A DNA stretch of 64,000 bases from Branchiostoma belcheri (taxonomy: Eukaryota; Chordata; Leptocardii; Amphioxiformes; Branchiostomatidae), in NCBI RefSeq assembly GCF_001625305.1, contig NW_017802458.1:214535-278534 (forward strand). Direction: 5' to 3'. Under the pieces are notes generated by a model. It did not search any database. It was not told the DNA's origin and was given only the letters and a program-made list of their open reading frames with translations. The position numbers were made by a program, and so were the translations under genes. Below, piece after piece: positions 36,069 to 46,561 of this stretch. The number at the start of each line of letters is the position of its first letter. Position 1 is the stretch's first letter.

Positions 36069-38585
36069 CTATGCGGTTGCTTCCAATGGCGCGGGCATCG
36101 CCTGAGGAGGACCGGTGTCTTGTGTACCCATGTTCTCGGTGAGCGCGATGTTCACGCTGGCGCTTGGTTCTTTCTTCGCCGCCGCGCCCTTCTTCCCTTT
36201 ACCCGCCTTGGCACCTGGGCGCTTCGCCGACTTGGGTCGTCCGCCGGCACTCCCTGGTTTCGCCTTCTCTGCTTTCTTCTCTTCCTCGAGTTTCTTGGCT
36301 AAGAGCGTCTCAGGCTCTTTCTTGTTGGGATCTTGGTCGGAGGTGTTGACTGACGCCTTCTGTCGGAGCTTCTCCATGGTCTTCGGGAAACTCCGGATCT
36401 TGTTGTTGGAGATGTCCACCGACTTGATAGACGGGAGCTTCGTGACGGATTCTGGGATACCCTCCAGCATGTTGTCCGACAGGTCAAGGGTCGTGAGGGA
36501 CTTCATCCTCCAGATGTCCCCTGGGAGAGCTTTGATGACGTTCGCCGAGAGGTTGAGCACCTGTATGCGGTACAGGTACGGCATGTCCATGGGGATGGCC
36601 GTCACTTGGTTCCCGGAGGCGTTCAGGACCAGGAGAGACGCCAGGATGTCGATGCGGTCGTTGGGGAGCTCTGGAAGCTGATTGGCTGACAAGTCTAACG
36701 TCGTTAGCTGGCTGAGCGTGCCGAAGTTGTCCGGAAGTGACGTCAGCTTGTTGTTGGAGAAGTTGAGGTACTGCAAGGATCGCAGCTTCACGAGAGACGG
36801 CATGAACTCGTCGACCTGGTTGTTGGACGTGTCGAGGTGGGACAGGTAGGCGAAGTCCCCCAGTTTCGGCGGGAGGGCAGTGAGCTCGTTGTGCGCCAGG
36901 TCCAGGTGCTGCAGCTGGCGGAGTCGGTGGAAGTTCGGCGGTAGGCTGCTCAGCTTGTTGTTGCGCGCGTTGAACTTCTCCAGGAAGCGGAGATTACAGA
37001 TGGTGGTCGGCAGCGTGGTCAGCTCGATGTTCGAGATGTCGAGCTCGGTCAGACTTCGGAGGTCGTCGCCGATCCGAACGATCAGCGACTTGTTGTCTCC
37101 GGCTACCCTCGTGGGAAGTCGGAGAGGATTGCCGGCAACCTTGAGGCACGTGAGGGACCGTGGTGCGGTCAGGACCGGCAGTTTGTTGTCCGACACGTCC
37201 AGGAACGACAAGGACCGTAGGAAGTGGAACGGCTCCGGCAGAGCTTCCAGCTTGTTCCTGGACACGTCTAGCGAGTCCAGCGTCCGCAACTTCCGCATGT
37301 TGGTCGGGAGGGCGACCAGGGCATTGTGGGAAGCATTGAGCCGCGACAGAAGCTGATCGTCCCCGAGCGTGTCGGGAAGGGTCTCCAGCTTGTTGTGCGA
37401 CACGTCCACGACCTTAAGGAGTCTTAGTCCTCCGATCTTCGCGGGCATCTCCTTGATTTCATTATGGGCGACGTCGAGGACACGTAGGGAGACCAGGGTG
37501 CCTATGCCTTCTGGCAGCGACGCTAGGATGTTGTGAGACGCGTTCAGACTCTCCAGCTTCCCCATTCCTATCAGCCTGTCTACTGACTTCAGCTGGTTGT
37601 GCGACAAGTCCAGACTCACCACCGAATCCGTCTTACCGAACTTCGCCGGGAGGGACGTCAACTTGTTCTCGGAGAAGTCGAGCACGTGGATCTTCCTGAG
37701 GTTGTGGATCTGGTCCGGAAGTTGCGTCAGGCGGTTGTGGCTGGCGTGGAGGGTGACCAGGCAGTGCCTGAGGTTGCAGATGTCCTCGGGGAGGAAGTCT
37801 AACTGGTTGTGCGACAAGTCCAAGAACTCGAGATACCTCAGAGTGCCGATAGTGGGAGGGATACAGTCCAGTTGATTGTGAGAGAGGTTCAACGAGACCA
37901 ACCGCTGCAGCTTGTCCAGTCCTTCGGGAAGGGTGTGAATCAAGTTGCGGGAAGCATCGATCACATTGATGGAGCACGTTCCCTTCGCGAGTACCGCCGG
38001 CAGTGTCCGTAGCTGATTATTGGACACGTTGACGGACGAGTGCAGTTTGTAAATGCTCTTCGGTAGAGTCTTGATGGTGTTACTGGAAGCGTCAATGTAG
38101 GTAATAGACGTAGACGATCCGATGTTCTTCGGTAACGTTTTCAGCTTGTTGCCCGAGGCGTTGACCGTTGTTAAAGCTGATGCCTTGTGGATGGTTTTTG
38201 GGAGGCTTTTGATTTGATTGGTGGAGGCCTCGATTGACGTGAGGTACTTCAGCTTGGATACGGAGCCCGGGATCGCGCGGACGGTGTTGTTGGTGACGTC
38301 CAGGCTTCGTAGAGACTCCAGCCGGCCGATGCCTTTGGGCAGGCGGCGTAGCCTGTTATTCTGAGCGTCCAGATATTTTGTTTTCATCGCTAGCTCCTCG
38401 TTTTCACACACCTCCTCCGGTAGTGCCTTCATGTTGCAGGTTGAGAAGTTCATGCGAATGTGTCCGTCCGAAGTGTCCATGAACTGTAGAACAGTTCTGG
38501 GGAGAGATTTGATGACTGACCCCGGTCCTTTTGGAGGAGGGGGCTTGTCTTTGTCCCTCCTGCTACTGCCTGACCGTCGACTCAT
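36069..38585 (-). CDS. Intronless 838-residue leucine-rich-repeat protein
   Basis: One open frame on the minus strand. The start MSRRSGSSRRDKDKPPPPKG is the only ATG before the repeats and there is no signal peptide or membrane helix, so the protein is intracellular. From about residue 45 to 710 it is an array of roughly 28 leucine-rich repeats, mostly 23 residues, of the LxxLxxLDLSHNxLxxLP type seen in SHOC2-like and plant-type intracellular LRR proteins. A few shorter or irregular units lie near residues 160-220 and around 500. The last ~110 residues are a Lys/Ala/Pro-rich tail (KKLEEEKKAEKAKPGSAG, KAGKGKKGAAAKK). It presumably acts as a binding scaffold; no enzyme domain is present. A gene this long with no intron may be a retrogene. 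Confidence 0.88.
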   Translation of the reverse strand: MSRRSGSSRRDKDKPPPPKGPGSVIKSLPRTVLQFMDTSDGHIRMNFSTCNMKALPEEVCENEELAMKTKYLDAQNNRLRRLPKGIGRLESLRSLDVTNNTVRAIPGSVSKLKYLTSIEASTNQIKSLPKTIHKASALTTVNASGNKLKTLPKNIGSSTSITYIDASSNTIKTLPKSIYKLHSSVNVSNNQLRTLPAVLAKGTCSINVIDASRNLIHTLPEGLDKLQRLVSLNLSHNQLDCIPPTIGTLRYLEFLDLSHNQLDFLPEDICNLRHCLVTLHASHNRLTQLPDQIHNLRKIHVLDFSENKLTSLPAKFGKTDSVVSLDLSHNQLKSVDRLIGMGKLESLNASHNILASLPEGIGTLVSLRVLDVAHNEIKEMPAKIGGLRLLKVVDVSHNKLETLPDTLGDDQLLSRLNASHNALVALPTNMRKLRTLDSLDVSRNKLEALPEPFHFLRSLSFLDVSDNKLPVLTAPRSLTCLKVAGNPLRLPTRVAGDNKSLIVRIGDDLRSLTELDISNIELTTLPTTICNLRFLEKFNARNNKLSSLPPNFHRLRQLQHLDLAHNELTALPPKLGDFAYLSHLDTSNNQVDEFMPSLVKLRSLQYLNFSNNKLTSLPDNFGTLSQLTTLDLSANQLPELPNDRIDILASLLVLNASGNQVTAIPMDMPYLYRIQVLNLSANVIKALPGDIWRMKSLTTLDLSDNMLEGIPESVTKLPSIKSVDISNNKIRSFPKTMEKLRQKASVNTSDQDPNKKEPETLLAKKLEEEKKAEKAKPGSAGGRPKSAKRPGAKAGKGKKGAAAKKEPSASVNIALTENMGTQDTGPPQAMPAPLEATA

Positions 38586-38624
38586 CTTGGCGTTTGTTTT
38601 CCTACTTTTTTCTCAGTCGTCACA

Positions 38625-38642
38625 AAGTCGCCATCTTGGAAA
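38625..38642 (-). promoter_or_regulatory. YY1-like motif and small upstream ORF of the LRR gene
   Basis: On the minus strand TCCAAGATGGCGAC matches the YY1 consensus, which often lies at transcription starts in animals. Its ATG opens a four-codon upstream frame (Met-Ala-Thr-Leu-stop) ~45 bp before the LRR start. Confidence 0.45.
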
Positions 38643-38711
38643 CGCGTTGCTAAGTATTAGACTGTTGTTACGTCTGCAGTTGCTATCGTCTGGTAAAGGT
38701 CGCAAGTAGGC

Positions 38712-38911
38712 AAGGATTTTGAGGTTTTTCCGTCAGATTTTGAGGTTTTTCCGTCAGATTTTGACGTTTTCCCGTCAGATTTTGACGTTTTCCCGTCAGA
38801 TTTTGACGTTTTCCCGTCAGATTTGGACGTTTTTCCGTCAGATTTTGGACGTTTTTCCGTCAGGTTTTGACGTTTTTCCGTCAGATTTTGACGTTTTTCC
38901 GTCAGATATGT
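38712..38911. repeat. 21-bp minisatellite upstream of the LRR gene
   Basis: Nine units, each containing TGACGTTTTTCCGTCA or a one-base variant (CCC for TCC, GAGG for GACG). Most are 21 bp; two carry an extra base. They lie 127-326 bp upstream of the LRR start. The minus-strand reading of a Lys/Ser/Thr heptad repeat is probably a by-product. Confidence 0.85.
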
Positions 38912-39787
38912 CCTAGTTTCAGCGGGCCGTGACGTCGTTTGTTCTTCCGTGCCGACCCCAGCGGTGTAAGCCTCTAGAAGAATCCCACCTGCCACAAAAA
39001 GAACAAGAACAAAATGGCCGATCAGTTTCCACGGAGTAAACGTATAATATGCCTCTAGGATCAAAGAACAAATCCCTCGCCTGACCCAACCCCACGGTTT
39101 ACTGCTAACCAATAGTATATATTACGCTTAGCCGGCTTTACATAAGACTTTAGAACTACGCACGTATACGTCAATTGGCAGCTGATACCAGTATTAACCG
39201 GCAAACATGCTTGAGCTTTGAGCTCAAATTGAATCCCCACAAAAGATATTGACATTTAGAAGGCGTGAATTATTGATTGATAGTCCAGAAAAAACAGACG
39301 GCCGAACAATGGGTATGATACGTAGACGAATGACGGGCTGTTCTTTTTTTTTTCATTCCTTGGGTAGGTAAACAATAGCACCTTATTTGTCAACGTTCTC
39401 TTCAACAGATTCAAGTACCATCGCCTTACACAATGTTTTTCAATTATCAAGGTATTTAACTTGCATAATGTTGAAATGATCATTTGTGTTTGGCAAATTC
39501 AAACACCCTTTCGTGCACCGTGGACCTAAAATACGACGAGAGTAAACAATGTCGGATAAATTGTTGTATCAAAGGTCTTTCCAAAGTACACGTACCATTC
39601 TGTGGTTAGATATTAAGTCGTTCCACCAGTCGTATGAAAATTAATCTTTGAGTGTTAATCGGAAATGGATGAACTGTATGTGGACTTAGGTAATCTTTAT
39701 GTCGGAATTGTGGAGTGTTAGCTGACGAAATGTACTGGTTCGTGGCCATTTTGTAAACATTTTTTTTTATTCCAACATTTCATGACC
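38912..39787. other. Non-coding sequence upstream of the LRR gene
   Basis: No gene or repeat is recognised. It may include distal promoter sequence of the LRR gene. Confidence 0.3.
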
Positions 39788-40004
39788 AAAAATGGCGACG
39801 GCACACTCAAGTTATATCAACTTATTTTATGCCGCCACCAGCACAGAGTACAAATACAGGACAGGACAATACTCATTTTCACTTGAGTTAAGTGAGGAAA
39901 GTCGTGTTAAGTACATTTCCCAAGGGCACAAGATCGGTGGCATGTCAGGACTCGAACCCGGGACCGCTTGGTCGAGCACTCTGCCGCTCTGCCACACGAC
40001 CCCA
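39788..40004 (-). mobile_element. tRNA-derived SINE, minus strand
   Basis: On the minus strand: head TGGGGTCGTGTGGCAGAGCG with box A, box B GGGTTCGAGTCC, then the body GATCTTGTGCCC and AACACGACTTTCCTCAC, and the tail near GTGGCGGCAT. Closely related to 51650-51879. Confidence 0.75.
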
Positions 40005-40255
40005 TTTTGTAAATATGTTTTTGACCAAACGCACTACACTAAAACGTATACAATCCACACGTCACCTTGTAACATGGAGACTCAGCAGATAAAAAATATA
40101 TGATATCTATAATAATATGCAGCATTTTGAATAATACATTCCTCCACAGTCCTGCTATACAATTTTACGCCAGCAAAACTAAACATCTACCAGTCTCACT
40201 CTTAGTTGCAACAATTCTGACAAAAAAGAAAAAAAAGAAACGAAATACCTTTTTC

Positions 40256-40800
40256 AAAACACGTTCACGGCAAACATATACATACACAGTCAATGTATAT
40301 GTATATGACTACAGCATAATGATATCGTATATACATGGTCTGCACGTATCTGACCGTATAATCAGTGGTTTCTATAAACATAACCATTCTGCCAAATCTG
40401 ACAAAAATTAAAGAAAAGATATACCTTTTTCAAAACACGTTCACGGCAAACATATACAGTCAATGTACATGTATATGACTACAGCACAATGATACCGTAT
40501 ATACATGGTCGGCACGTATCTGACTGATAATCAGTGGTTTCTATAAACATATCCATTCTGCCAATTCTGACAAAAATTTAAGAAAAGAAATACCTTTTTT
40601 AAAACACGTTCACGGCGAAAACATACACAGTCAATGTCCGTGTATATGACTACAGCACAATGATACCGTATATACATGGTCTGCACGTATCTGACCGATA
40701 TCTCTCCATGTATATGACTACAGCACAGTTACCGTATATACATGGTCTGCACGTATCTGACTGATAATCAGTGGTTTCTATAAACATATCCAGTCTGCCA
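40256..40800. repeat. Tandem repeat, ~170-176-bp unit, about 3.5 copies
   Basis: ACGTTCACGGCAAACATATA, TATATGACTACAGCA, CGTATATACATGGTC and AATCAGTGGTTTCTATAAAC recur in order with unit starts near 40261, 40437 and 40606 and a shortened last unit. There is a ~100-bp deletion in the last copy. Confidence 0.8.
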
Positions 40801-41142
40801 TGACTACCATACTATGTACAAAACAAACCTGATTTTACGTATACCCCCTATGTCACCATTAAAATGTCTACTTATAAGCGTAACACCCTCATAACCAACT
40901 CAACAATGACTTCATTCTCTGACAAAGAACCAATTACTTAGAGATTTGTGCCATGTTTTGTTCATTTTATCCCTAGTGATATTTTCGAGTTGCCGGGCTT
41001 TTGAGATTTTCTATACCATTTCTATTCGCCCCTATGTTAGCAATATTGACTTCGTGGGGAGGTATATAATAGTACACATAGCCACTCTTGACAATGCCAG
41101 CTTTCTCTGTGTGGTAGGGTAGATATTTTTACCTCCATTAAA
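40801..41142. other. Unassigned non-coding sequence
   Basis: Nothing is recognised except a small hairpin at the edge of the next repeat (ACCTCCATTAAAAATGGAGG, 41130-41149). Confidence 0.3.
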
Positions 41143-41880
41143 AATGGAGGTATTGTTTTTGGCGCGTCTGTCTGTTTGTCTGTGTGTGTTTCCACAACTT
41201 TGTGGTCAGCATAACTTCAGAACGCCTTTATGGATTGTAATGATATTTGGTATGTTGGTAGGTCTTAGGAAGACAAATGTCTGATTCTGTCTAATGCCTG
41301 TCGCTGATTCGCCCTATACTAGAGTATGGTCATGTTTTGCTCGTTGGCTGTAGTGACGAGCTGTCCACTAGTATGGAACGAGTACAAAAACGCGCTGTGC
41401 GCATCATCTCCCTCGGGGGAAAGCGAACAGTTCCAAAGCTCCCTTCTTTGAAAGAAAGGAGGGAAGCGGCCGCTTTGAAGCTGTTCACAGCTATGATAAA
41501 GCCTGAGCACCCACTACATGACCTAGTGCCCCTCCAACGGTCCACAGCTACAGGTAGATGCTTGCGGAACGACAGTGCCTTCACTGTGCCAAAAGCCAGG
41601 ACTGAGCGACTGAAAAGGTCATTTGTTCATTGTGCGGTAAAACTGTACAATGAGTCTGTTTCATAAGCTATCCCATGCTGTATCGATCTGCATCCAATTT
41701 TGTTATCTTTAAGCTGTTTATTGTTCATTGATTGTATTGTATTATGTGTTTTGATTATATTGTAACAAACTATCCACTTCAGGGAGACTCTTGTCTTTCC
41801 CTGCATATGTATGTTTGGTGGTTGGAAAACCAATAAATAAATAAATGTTAAGGTCAAATACGGAGGTATGAGATCTCCGA
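41143..41880. repeat. Dispersed repeat split by a LINE insertion
   Basis: The repeat shared with 9197-9335 is present up to GGTCTTAGGAAGACAAATGT (41280) and resumes at 41843 with AAATGTTAAGGTCAAATACG. The interposed LINE piece is flanked by AAATGT. Confidence 0.65.
41283..41847 (+). mobile_element. CR1-like LINE 3' fragment
   Basis: The frame reads IRPILEYGHVLL, then MERVQKRAVRIISLG and ends KLYNESVS at a stop (41664-41666), the carboxyl end of a CR1-type reverse transcriptase. The 3' end is AATAAATAAATAAATG. Strong 5' truncation and an AAATGT duplication mark a target-primed insertion. Confidence 0.7.
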
Positions 41881-41970
41881 ATTCTTGTTAGCGTTTGTTA
41901 TGAGGTTTCAGGCCTCAAAATCTGTTGCACAACGTATGTACTTTTTTTTTTTACATATTGGTGTTAAGAG

Positions 41971-42212
41971 GCCAACCAACAAACTAGTCTTTTTCGTAAG
42001 GAAAAAAATACACATTTTTGGAGTATACAAAGTACTCAAGTATGGATAAACGTGGATTTAAAAAAAACAAACATGGATTTTGTTTCAAAAAAGGCCAACA
42101 AGCGAACTAGTTTTTTGTAAGGAAAAAAAAGACACATTTTCGGAGTATACAAAGTACCCAAGTATGGATAAACGTAGATTTAAAAAAAAAAAACATGAAT
42201 TTTGTTTCAAAA
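41971..42212. repeat. Tandem duplication, ~120-bp unit
   Basis: GGAGTATACAAAGTAC, CAAGTATGGATAAACG and TTTTGTTTCAAAAAAGG occur twice in order, in units starting near 41971 and 42091. Confidence 0.75.
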
Positions 42213-42545
42213 AAGGGGAAAAAACCATTGCGTTTGTCGTTTCTATGGAGATAGACAAATACACCTATTCTTTACCATAATTCTATAAACGACGTTGCTA
42301 ACTTAGTTAACGAAATTGATAAACAAGCTAAAACCATTTCACAAATCCTATTTTCTCAATTTTCACATGGGACAGCGTTGTCCTTTGTCAAATAATTAGT
42401 TGTTATGTTGTTGTTGCTGTTTACAATAAAAGCTTGGGAAGTGTTATGTCTCGCCCAGTGCGCGGTTCGCACGAGCCTTAGCCCAACTTAATCTACCTGA
42501 ACAAAAGTGACTTTATGTGAGCAAATAGTTCTAAAAGCGGGTACA

Positions 42546-42808
42546 TAGCCTGGTATCCAGTCTTACGTGATTGGGGGTACGTGTTGGGGTGTTCAGGCAG
42601 GCTGTGTCTTCGGGGGCTCTAATGGCTTCCCCCGCCCAGTGCAACAGGCCGTCCCGGTAGGAGTGTTACGCTAATATAAGACAGTATGCTTGGGGATTTG
42701 GTGGAGGGCTAATCAATCTATCGTGAAATACACACCGGGAAACCTATGTGAGGCGGGCGGGACAGAGCTCTTGTGGCCCCGACCACGATCAGACTGGATA
42801 CCAGGCTG
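42546..42808. mobile_element. TAGCCT-terminus MITE (TGGTATCCAGTC subfamily)
   Basis: It starts TAGCCTGGTATCCAGTC and ends GACTGGATACCAGGCTG. Flanks GCGGGTACA and GCGGGTACC match at eight of nine positions. It is near-identical to 31386-31658 over most of its length. Confidence 0.8.
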
Positions 42809-43671
42809 GCGGGTACCAAGCACTGGGCCACTTCATAGCGATACTTCTGTAAACAAAGATTTAGAACGCTCGAGTGTTTTTACCCAGACACCATAGACTT
42901 GTAAATACTTGACTCACATACGAAACAAAAGAACGTCCAAAATTCACAATTTCAAGTGTGGGAAATTTTCAGAATGGTTTGATAATCTCTCATGTAGTTC
43001 TTTTGTCTCAAACCGACCTTAGAATTGACCCTGATATGACAGTTATGTACAAGTGTGCGATGTATGTGGTTAGGTAAATAGGAACCAAACTTTTCGGCTT
43101 CGCGAATTTTTCAGGAGGCTGGAAACGTTTTAACAGAGGCATGCGGACGTTTTCCGGTAGTTTTTGTCTCAAAAGTAACTCTGAGTGTCTTTAAGGGCTA
43201 TTGAGGGGGGTGGTACGATCTTGGAGCACCCTTAAGAGGGGCAGACAGTGTGTGTGTTAAGGGTGACTGCACAAACAGTGTTTTGGGTGTTAGAGTGGGT
43301 TGGTAGTGGGCTAACGACAACTTTTCTGTGCTAAACGATGCAGCGAATGTCTGGTTGTAACGTGAGCACCTGATTCGGCACCACTCCATTCAGAACACTT
43401 CTGAACTCTGGATATTCCGTAATGTTTTGCCTCAGGGGACAATTTATTAACAAGCCACATCTGCTATTTGGTGGTCTAGATTTTATCTAGCCTTTCTTTT
43501 TCAGGAAATGGAGTCACCACAGAAATGCGTTGTCACGAAGACTTGTGCAACGCAAAGCTAGAATACGTAAAAACCTAAACAAGGAAGCGAAGTCATTTTT
43601 ATATCCGCATGTTTTCTGTGTGTTTTCATTTTCTATTTTTTTCCACCGATCGCGAATTACATATACATATG
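42809..43671. other. Unassigned non-coding sequence
   Basis: No coding region, RNA or repeat is recognised. Confidence 0.3.
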
Positions 43672-44062
43672 TAGTGCTGTGTACCTAAATCCACATTTAG
43701 GTTCAGGTCCGGATTCAAGTCCAGAGGTTTAGGTTCAGTTCCAGACTCGTAAGTCCGGACCTAAACCCATGGCATATACAAAATTGCATGTTGGCAACCT
43801 TGCAATGTTGTTAGGGCAAAACTTTAACACATAACATGGAGGCCGACACTTGGTGATGCCCGATGGCAATATTTTCTTCATTTTGCAGCACAGATTTTGC
43901 AATTTATGGAAGGTTTTAGGTGATTTGGAAAGAAAAGGGGTATGTGAATTTTTTTTCTGTAATAAGTCCGGAATCGGTTCTTGACTTTTAATTTTTTTTG
44001 GCTTGAACCTAAACATTTTTACAAGTCAGGAACCGGTCCAGTGAACCGGTACGCAGCACTAT
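43672..44062. mobile_element. MITE-like inverted-repeat element
   Basis: The left end AGTGCTGTGTACC is matched by GGTACGCAGCACT at the right. Subterminal blocks around TTTAGGTTCAGGTCCGG and GGAACCGGTCC/TTGAACCTAAA are also inverted. Target duplication unclear. Confidence 0.55.
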
Positions 44063-44380
44063 ATACATGTACACGGCGAAGACAATCAATTTTGCTGTGC
44101 TAGGCTATGTCTGGCACGTCTTGCTTGCTATTTTAGGATTTCTGGTCTATTTTGCAAACACGAGGAAACTACGTCCTGAAAAAACAAATCATTTATCAAG
44201 ACAAAATCACCGCAGCGGGAAAATTCGTAGGCCCCCACAGAAGGCTGTTTTTCAAGGGTCAGACGTATAGAATTCACCTGTAGCTAGAGAACTTTCTAGA
44301 AGAAAACGACCACTGGTGGAAAATTTGATTTATGTTGCTTGGTGCTTGCACATACCACAAGTCCAAGCACTCGAGTCTTA

Positions 44381-44791
44381 GGCCACAGCAAGTAAATTTT
44401 ATGGATGACATCCTCCGCAGACTCCAAATCTAATGCGAGCGGGCGGAAAAAACCAGACGGGCCGAAAAAATAAGGTTCCCACATTTTAAAATTTTGACTC
44501 AATCATTGTACAAATGGTTTTGATTCAGTGGGAATATCACATACACACAACCAGCATCACATATCACTGCATCAAAGTAAGAAACAAAACATTAAATCAG
44601 AGCCTTGTCTTGTCTCCTCTCTTCATATTTATCTGCCATCCACGTTCCGGCATGGCAACAGACATCTTTGCCCATTTTCGGCATGTGGACCACTGTCAGA
44701 AGGCAACAAAATTGCTTGTTTCTTTTCTCCCAAATCAGGTGAAAATTAATGCGCGCGCTGATGTCATCCATAAAAATTACTTGCTGTGGCC
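44381..44791. mobile_element. GGCCA MITE, subfamily 2 (copy 1)
   Basis: The termini are GGCCACAGCAAGTAAATTTT and the complement at the right, each followed inward by ATGGATGACATC. TTA flanks both ends (44378-44380, 44792-44794). Confidence 0.8.
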
Positions 44792-44794
44792 TTA

Positions 44795-45511
44795 TTTGCA
44801 TCGCCATAGAACACAATTCCCAATAGACGAATGTACCTAGGCTACTGTAAACTTCACATTTCAGCTGTGAACAATTTTGTCTTTGTCAACTTTCAATGTC
44901 AGTTTATTAAGTCCATTTTCATAGATAATGTAATTCCTGATTTTTTTCACTGTACTGTTATGTTCGCTGTTTTCACTGTCACTTCTGTACTGTGAAATTA
45001 TCATTACAGTTAACAAATAATTCCTGGACTTTCTTTTTCCTGCACCTGTTGCCACCGTGAATACATAGTTCCGTGAACATGTCCATTTTTTTCAGACCGT
45101 GAACTTTTGCTACCGCGAACATAAAGTGAATTACAGTTAACAAATTTTGTTGTAGACAAGAAGATTTGTACGTGTTATTAAACACGTTTTATTGCAGGCT
45201 GTGTAAACAGTTAATTACCGCTATAAACATAAAGTAGACCGCCTCTAATTAAGTCTCCGCTACCATTATAAATCTAGTGGTATCGAAAACAGCTTCACAA
45301 ACAAACAATAAAGTAGAATATGGCGGACCAGGAAATAACCTTAGAAATAAGATATAAATCAAGATTACGTTTACTTTATCAATTTTGCTGATAGGCGGTT
45401 GTGAAGTGCATGCCTTTTAGTTCTAAATGAAAATCACATTACAGAATAGAAACAATCGTTCTACAAAAAGGATGCAATAAAAATTGAATAATAAAAAATA
45501 AATAAAAAGGC
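44795..45511. other. Unassigned non-coding sequence
   Basis: AT-rich; short similar segments (CAGTTAACAAAT) recur near 45007 and 45136. No gene is recognised. Confidence 0.3.
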
Positions 45512-45642
45512 GGGGTCGTGTGGCGTAACAGCAGTGTTCTTGGTTCGGAACCACCGATCTTGTGCCCTTGATTGGTGGAATAAGGTGACAAAATTTGTGT
45601 GTGCTGTCACCATGTCTAGTCATGAAATGTTGGAATAAAAAA
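45512..45642 (+). mobile_element. tRNA-derived SINE, plus strand, internally deleted
   Basis: It begins GGGGTCGTGTGGCGTAACAG, the SINE head with box A, and continues with GATCTTGTGCCC and a tail GAAATGTTGGAATAAAAA; the B box part is missing. Confidence 0.6.
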
Positions 45643-45694
45643 ACAACAACAAGAATTCTATAACCTTAGTCGCGACAGTGGTGTAGTCTACGTT

Positions 45695-45852
45695 TACTCT
45701 CCAAGCAGAGGTTGTGGGGGAATGATCGTTAGCTTTTTATATATGGCCTGTTTTTGTTTTTTTTCGCTACGTGCATGAAAACTGGCCAATTGGATACTGC
45801 CTGGCCAGTTTGATACTCTATTTTTCCGACCCTAGGATCTGCTTGGAGATTA
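45695..45852. mobile_element. MITE with CTCCAAGCAG ends and 9-bp target duplication
   Basis: The left end TACTCTCCAAGCAGAGG is matched by ATCTGCTTGGAGATTA at the right. GTCTACGTT flanks it exactly (45686-45694, 45853-45861). A left-end fragment of the same family is at about 46404-46460. Confidence 0.7.
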
Positions 45853-45861
45853 GTCTACGTT

Positions 45862-46561
45862 ACTTTATAGACGTATTCCGTAACACAAGTTGACAAAAAT
45901 CGATGGGCAGAAGGTTTACATAGCAACAAAAATCAATATCGAATATAGAGCATATTTCTACGTCTGTTATCATTTTAATAAGTTACATGTACTTCGTGCA
46001 TACATGCCTATGACTGTTGGGAGTGACTTTTTACCGTAAACCCTGTCTTATTTTATGCAAATGTTGTATAGTATTAATTTGACGTTTTCACTGAATATTT
46101 CTTACAGTACCTTAAGCTGATTTGAGTATTTAGAGTGTTTCCGGTCAATTCAAGAACCAGTGAACAATACTTTATAAAATGGCGCCCCATCACAAGTTTC
46201 CCGTAACAGGTGTTTTGGGTTGGTTGATCACCTAAGCAACCACACTCGTATGTTTATGACACGTGTCTCTTTGTACAAAAAACATCCCCCAACAATTCGT
46301 CAGACAAGATAAGAACTAAAGACAACACTTGATATAAAGACAGTGGTATTCTGTGTTTGTTTGAAACTATGGCCTGGCGTGTGTACAAGATAGTATGTTT
46401 GATACTACTCTCCAAGCAGAGGTTTGGGTTTTGGGTTATTTTTGGCCTGTTTTAAGACTTTTTCTTATTGGGGTTTCTTTTTTGCACTGGAATTTTTCTT
46501 TCACCCAACCCAATGGGTGAAAGAAATGGTTTTCCTTTGATGCCCACGATCTTGATAATCA
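45862..46561. other. Unassigned non-coding sequence
   Basis: Apart from the short MITE end near 46404, nothing is recognised. Confidence 0.3.

Noticed and set aside
36115..36681. Plus-strand frames opposite the LRR gene
   Set aside because: Antisense shadows of the regular LRR codons.
38657..39112. 151-codon minus-strand frame with a hydrophobic stretch and Lys/Ser/Thr heptads
   Set aside because: Two thirds of it is the 21-bp minisatellite, and the rest has no recognisable domain; a promoter-side repeat explains it better.
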